A DNA stretch of 9,650 nt from Desulfonatronum sp. (GTDB lineage: Bacteria > Desulfobacterota > Desulfovibrionia > Desulfovibrionales > Desulfonatronaceae). Shown here piece after piece: positions 7,714 to 9,650 of the stretch. The notes under the pieces were generated by a model that did no database searches, was not told the origin of the DNA, and saw nothing but the letters and a program-made list of their open reading frames with translations. A program made the position numbers and the translations under genes. Position 1 is the stretch's first letter, and each line of letters starts with the position of its first letter. The stretch is taken from positions 1 to 9,650 of the forward strand of contig SKYX01000080.1 in NCBI GenBank assembly GCA_007127655.1, given 5' to 3'.

Positions 7714-9107
7714 AAGTCGTCAAAATCGGCGGAGGGTGCCTGAGCGGCAAGGAAACCATCGCCGCCATCCTGGATTTGCTGGTCACCCGCGGCCAGGGCA
7801 ACATCATCGTGGTTTCAGCCCTGGGCGGGGTGACGGACCTGCTTTTGGAGGCCATGCCTCAGGCCGTGGCCGAAGAGGAAGCCGTGGGCCGGGTCATGGA
7901 CCGGCTGAAGCACAAGCACATGCTGGTAGCCCGGCACCTGATCCGCGACGACAAGGACGTCCGGGCCTACTCCCGCGAACTGGGCAAAACCCTGGCCCGC
8001 CTGGAACGGCTGTTCTACGGCCTGCACTACACCAAGGATGTCACCCCGCGGATGGTCGACGCCATCAGTGGGTTCGGCGAAAAAATCTGCGCCCAACTCC
8101 TGGCCGCGATCCTCAATGCCCGGGGCAGCAAGGCGTCCTGTCGGCTGCCAGAAGAAATCGGCGTGATCACGGACGGCAAATTCGGAGACGCTACGGCCCT
8201 TCTGGCTCCGTCGGAAAACAATTTCCAGGAGCGGCTCGCCTGCCGCCTCAACGGCGGACAGATCACCATCATTCCCGGATTTTACGGCGTTAACGCGGAC
8301 GGAGAAACCACGACCTTCGGACGCGGAGGCAGCGACTATTCAGCAGCCGTGTTCGCGGCCATTTCCGGGGCCGAGGTGCTGGAAATCTGGAAGGACGTGG
8401 ACGGATTCCTCAGCGCGGACCCGAAATTCGTACCACAGGCCAAGTTGATCCCGGAGTTGTCCTACGACGAAGCCGCTGAACTGGCCTATTTTGGAGCGAA
8501 GATCCTGCACCCCCGGACCGTGGAGCCCCTGCGCAAAAAAGGCCTGTCCATCGTCATCACCAACACGCTCCGGCCGGACAAGGTCGGCAGCCGGATCACG
8601 GCCAGGGGCAAGGCCGCTCCCGGCGTGATCAAAAGCGTGGCCTACACCACGGACATCGCCATTCTCAAAGTGCATGCCTCAGGAGTGGGCAAGCGACGGG
8701 GCATTCTGAGCGAGGTGGCCGCTTCCGTGGCCGCCCGGGGGGTGAACATCAAGTCCGTGGTCACCTCCCAGACCTGCATCAGCCTGCTGCTCTCCCGCCG
8801 GGACCTGGAACCGGCCGCCCTGGCCCTGGCCGGCCTGCATCCCCGCCCCTACCGCAAGCTGGAAAAAAGCACGAACAAGGCCTTGATCGCCGTGGTGGGC
8901 AAGGGACTGTCCACCAAACCGGGCATTGCAGCGGCCTGCTTCAGCGCCGCGGCCCAGTGCCAGGTGAACATCGAAATGATCGCCTTCGGCCCTTCCCCGG
9001 CCGCCCTCTACTTCATCGTCCGCGAAACCGACCTGCACAAGGCCGTCACGGCCATCCACACCGCTTTTTTCGCCAACCCTGCCTGCGCGTTGCCCCGCAA
9101 GGCCTGA
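7710..9107 (+). CDS. Aspartate kinase, monofunctional, with two C-terminal ACT domains
   Basis: Aspartate kinase phosphorylates aspartate to aspartyl phosphate, the entry step to lysine/diaminopimelate, threonine, methionine and isoleucine. The 465-aa protein has an amino-acid-kinase domain (about 1-300) followed by ACT regulatory domains at about 315-385 and 391-455, typical of sites for feedback inhibition by lysine or threonine. Seen motifs are VVSALGGVTDLL (34-45), SGFGEKICAQLLAAIL (120-135), TTFGRGGSDYSAA (201-213), EIWKDVDGFLSADP (225-238), ELSYDEAAELAYFGAKILHP (249-268) and GVNIKSVV (344-351). The N-terminal loop reads KIGGGCLSG (5-13) where most aspartate kinases have KFGGTSV, so the usual Thr-Ser pair is missing. 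No homoserine dehydrogenase domain follows, so it is not ThrA- or MetL-like in architecture. The ATG overlaps the mqnE stop (ATGA, 7710-7713), which suggests coupling. It ends 9 bp from the 3' end of the minus-strand hicA relic with no visible terminator. It may be a second, specialised copy, but the rest of the genome is not available here. Confidence 0.92.
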   Translation: MKVVKIGGGCLSGKETIAAILDLLVTRGQGNIIVVSALGGVTDLLLEAMPQAVAEEEAVGRVMDRLKHKHMLVARHLIRDDKDVRAYSRELGKTLARLERLFYGLHYTKDVTPRMVDAISGFGEKICAQLLAAILNARGSKASCRLPEEIGVITDGKFGDATALLAPSENNFQERLACRLNGGQITIIPGFYGVNADGETTTFGRGGSDYSAAVFAAISGAEVLEIWKDVDGFLSADPKFVPQAKLIPELSYDEAAELAYFGAKILHPRTVEPLRKKGLSIVITNTLRPDKVGSRITARGKAAPGVIKSVAYTTDIAILKVHASGVGKRRGILSEVAASVAARGVNIKSVVTSQTCISLLLSRRDLEPAALALAGLHPRPYRKLEKSTNKALIAVVGKGLSTKPGIAAACFSAAAQCQVNIEMIAFGPSPAALYFIVRETDLHKAVTAIHTAFFANPACALPRKA

Positions 9108-9116
9108 TCACCACCG

Positions 9117-9311
9117 CTAAAACTGTTTCGGTAATCCTGCCTGTCTCAGAATGCCATTGGCTGTGTGACGCGACTTGATTTTCCCATCCACGGAAAATCG
9201 GGTATGAGAAATCGGGCTGTACCAAATTTCATGGTCCCCCTTGCCCTAGCGGATAAGAAAACAGCCCGCCTTGGTCAAAACACGTCGCACGCTTTCGGCA
9301 AAGTCAGCCAT
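9117..9311 (-). pseudogene. hicA: HicA-family toxin gene broken by an in-frame TAG
   Basis: HicA toxins are small mRNA-cleaving proteins with a dsRBD-like fold and a catalytic histidine. On the minus strand, ATG at 9311-9309 opens a 64-codon frame ending in TAG at 9119-9117. It begins MADFAESVRRVLTKAGCFLI, reaches a TAG at codon 22 (9248-9246), then continues in the same frame with GKGDHEIWYSPISHTRF and SRHTANGILRQAGLPKQF. Both halves look like one HicA protein: AGC-FLIR, then G-K-G-D-H with the expected catalytic His27, and the closing RHTAN-IL-QAGLP-F. Related proteins, as I remember them, have Gln or His where the stop lies, so a single C-to-T change from CAG would explain it. The 21-residue product lacks the catalytic His. 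No ATG exists in the second half for restart. The start overlaps the antitoxin frame by 8 nt, the normal order for this pair. GC is lower here (about 52% over 9181-9420 by hand count) than in the aspartate kinase gene (about 70% over 8701-8820), consistent with acquired DNA. Confidence 0.82.
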
Positions 9312-9543
9312 ATGCCAATGTTTCCAAGCGTTGGCCGTAAATGCAAAACGGAATTTCCCGACGTATCCCAGCGGTCAGGACTCCATTTTCCTCCAGAAGC
9401 TCCGGAATGAGACCATGGAGTTTTTCAACCAGGAGTTCCATGGTCTCCGCTTCAGTGACCAATCCAGGAACATCGTCGCTTTCCGCCACCCAGACCCCGG
9501 CCTCCGAATCCCAAAACGCCCTGACCGTTTAGTTTCCCCTCAT
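9304..9543 (-). pseudogene. DUF1902/HicB-like antitoxin gene with a TAA at codon 5
   Basis: DUF1902 proteins are small HicB-like antitoxins usually encoded just upstream of a HicA-type toxin, as here. From ATG at 9543-9541 the frame reads M-R-G-N-stop, then TVRAFWDSEAGVWVAESDDV, PGLVTEAETMELLVEKL, LIPELLEENG and REIPFCIYGQRLETLAYG, ending with TGA at 9306-9304. The TVRAFW / GVWVAESDDVPGLVTEA / IPELLE segments are the family signature and need the residues before the GTG at 9489, so the gene really starts at 9543. AGGAG (9554-9550) is 6 nt before that ATG, an ideal Shine-Dalgarno. The TAA (9531-9529) could come from one change, for example from TTA (Leu). A shortened 61-aa protein could start at GTG 9489, with GGAGG (9505-9501) 11 nt upstream. 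It would lack the first beta strand and tryptophan of the domain, so its function is doubtful. A sequencing error is the main alternative. Confidence 0.75.
9477..9491. repeat. 15-bp direct repeat, copy 1 (inside antitoxin gene)
   Basis: CGCTTTCCGCCACCC occurs exactly here and again at 9579-9593, 102 bp apart. Flanking bases differ on both sides, so the match is exactly 15 bp. This copy encodes part of the antitoxin V-W-V-A-E-S stretch on the minus strand. Confidence 0.6.
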
Positions 9544-9549
9544 AACGCT

Positions 9550-9554
9550 CTCCT
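9550..9554 (-). promoter_or_regulatory. Shine-Dalgarno of the antitoxin gene
   Basis: On the minus strand AGGAG sits 6 nt before ATG 9543-9541. Its quality and spacing argue that 9543 is the original start of the antitoxin gene, even though that frame meets a stop four codons later. Confidence 0.6.
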
Positions 9555-9564
9555 GTTCCCCAGA

Positions 9565-9576
9565 TATTGATCAATA
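9565..9576. promoter_or_regulatory. 12-bp perfect palindrome, possible operator of the toxin-antitoxin unit
   Basis: TATTGATCAATA is a perfect palindrome centred about 27 bp upstream of the antitoxin ATG and just upstream of its Shine-Dalgarno. It is AT-rich within GC-rich DNA. Toxin-antitoxin operons are often autoregulated at palindromes in this position. However, the visible antitoxin has no recognisable DNA-binding tail, so an operator role is inference. The same bases could also hold a -10 element (CAATAT or TATTGA on the minus strand), but I see no matching -35. Confidence 0.35.
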
Positions 9577-9578
9577 CC

Positions 9579-9593
9579 CGCTTTCCGCCACCC
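9579..9593. repeat. 15-bp direct repeat, copy 2 (upstream of antitoxin gene)
   Basis: This is the second exact copy of CGCTTTCCGCCACCC, 36 bp upstream of the antitoxin ATG. It might be a remnant of a duplicated antitoxin 5' end or chance in GC-rich DNA. Only the sequence identity is certain. Confidence 0.6.
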
Positions 9594-9635
9594 GAGTTCC
9601 CCCATCCCGGGGCTGGACCGGGGGGAGGCGGTGAC

Positions 9636-9647
9636 TGACCCGGGTCA
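9636..9647. repeat. 12-bp perfect palindrome at window edge
   Basis: TGACCCGGGTCA is a perfect palindrome 3 bp from the end of the window. It could be a regulator binding site or part of a longer structure that is cut off. No run of T follows within the window, so it is not called a terminator. Confidence 0.3.
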
Positions 9648-9650
9648 ACG

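Noticed and set aside
9165..9570. Plus-strand open frames of 63-99 codons after the aspartate kinase
   Set aside because: They run antisense across the toxin-antitoxin relic, whose minus-strand frame has clear family likeness. The plus-strand products resemble nothing.

Overview
This window looks like ordinary chromosome from a GC-rich sulfate reducer of the Desulfovibrio type (Desulfobacterota). That placement is an inference from three things: the character of the proteins, a futalosine-type menaquinone gene (typical of anaerobic respirers that lack the classical men pathway), and high GC (a hand count gives about 70% over 8701-8820). No RNA gene, insertion sequence, prophage, integrase or CRISPR array is visible.

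Layout. (1) 20-3737, plus strand: clpB, the AAA+ disaggregase, followed with an 8-nt overlap by a DUF1786-family protein of unknown function. (2) 3738-3978: a 241-bp gap with no convincing gene that probably holds the promoter and mRNA leader for the next unit. (3) 3979-9107, plus strand: a compact probable operon of rpsA (ribosomal protein S1, six S1 repeats), sppA (membrane serine peptidase, overlapping rpsA by 20 nt), mqnE (aminodeoxyfutalosine synthase, starting at an internal GTG with a good Shine-Dalgarno) and a monofunctional aspartate kinase (ATGA overlap with mqnE). (4) 9117-9543, minus strand: a two-gene toxin-antitoxin relic that faces the aspartate kinase tail to tail. The upstream gene is a DUF1902/HicB-like antitoxin and the downstream one a HicA-like toxin. 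Each has a single in-frame stop codon in an otherwise well-preserved reading frame. (5) 9544-9650: the upstream region of this relic, with an intact Shine-Dalgarno, a perfect 12-bp palindrome, a 15-bp direct repeat shared with the antitoxin gene, and a second palindrome at the window edge.

The plus-strand genes serve protein quality control, translation, membrane proteolysis, menaquinone synthesis and the aspartate-family amino acids. Their linkage looks more like co-expression of growth-related genes than one pathway. I found no clear sign of a new multi-gene system. The most interesting part is the decayed toxin-antitoxin pair, which conventional ORF calling would miss or mis-start. DUF1786 is the one well-conserved protein here whose function is unknown.
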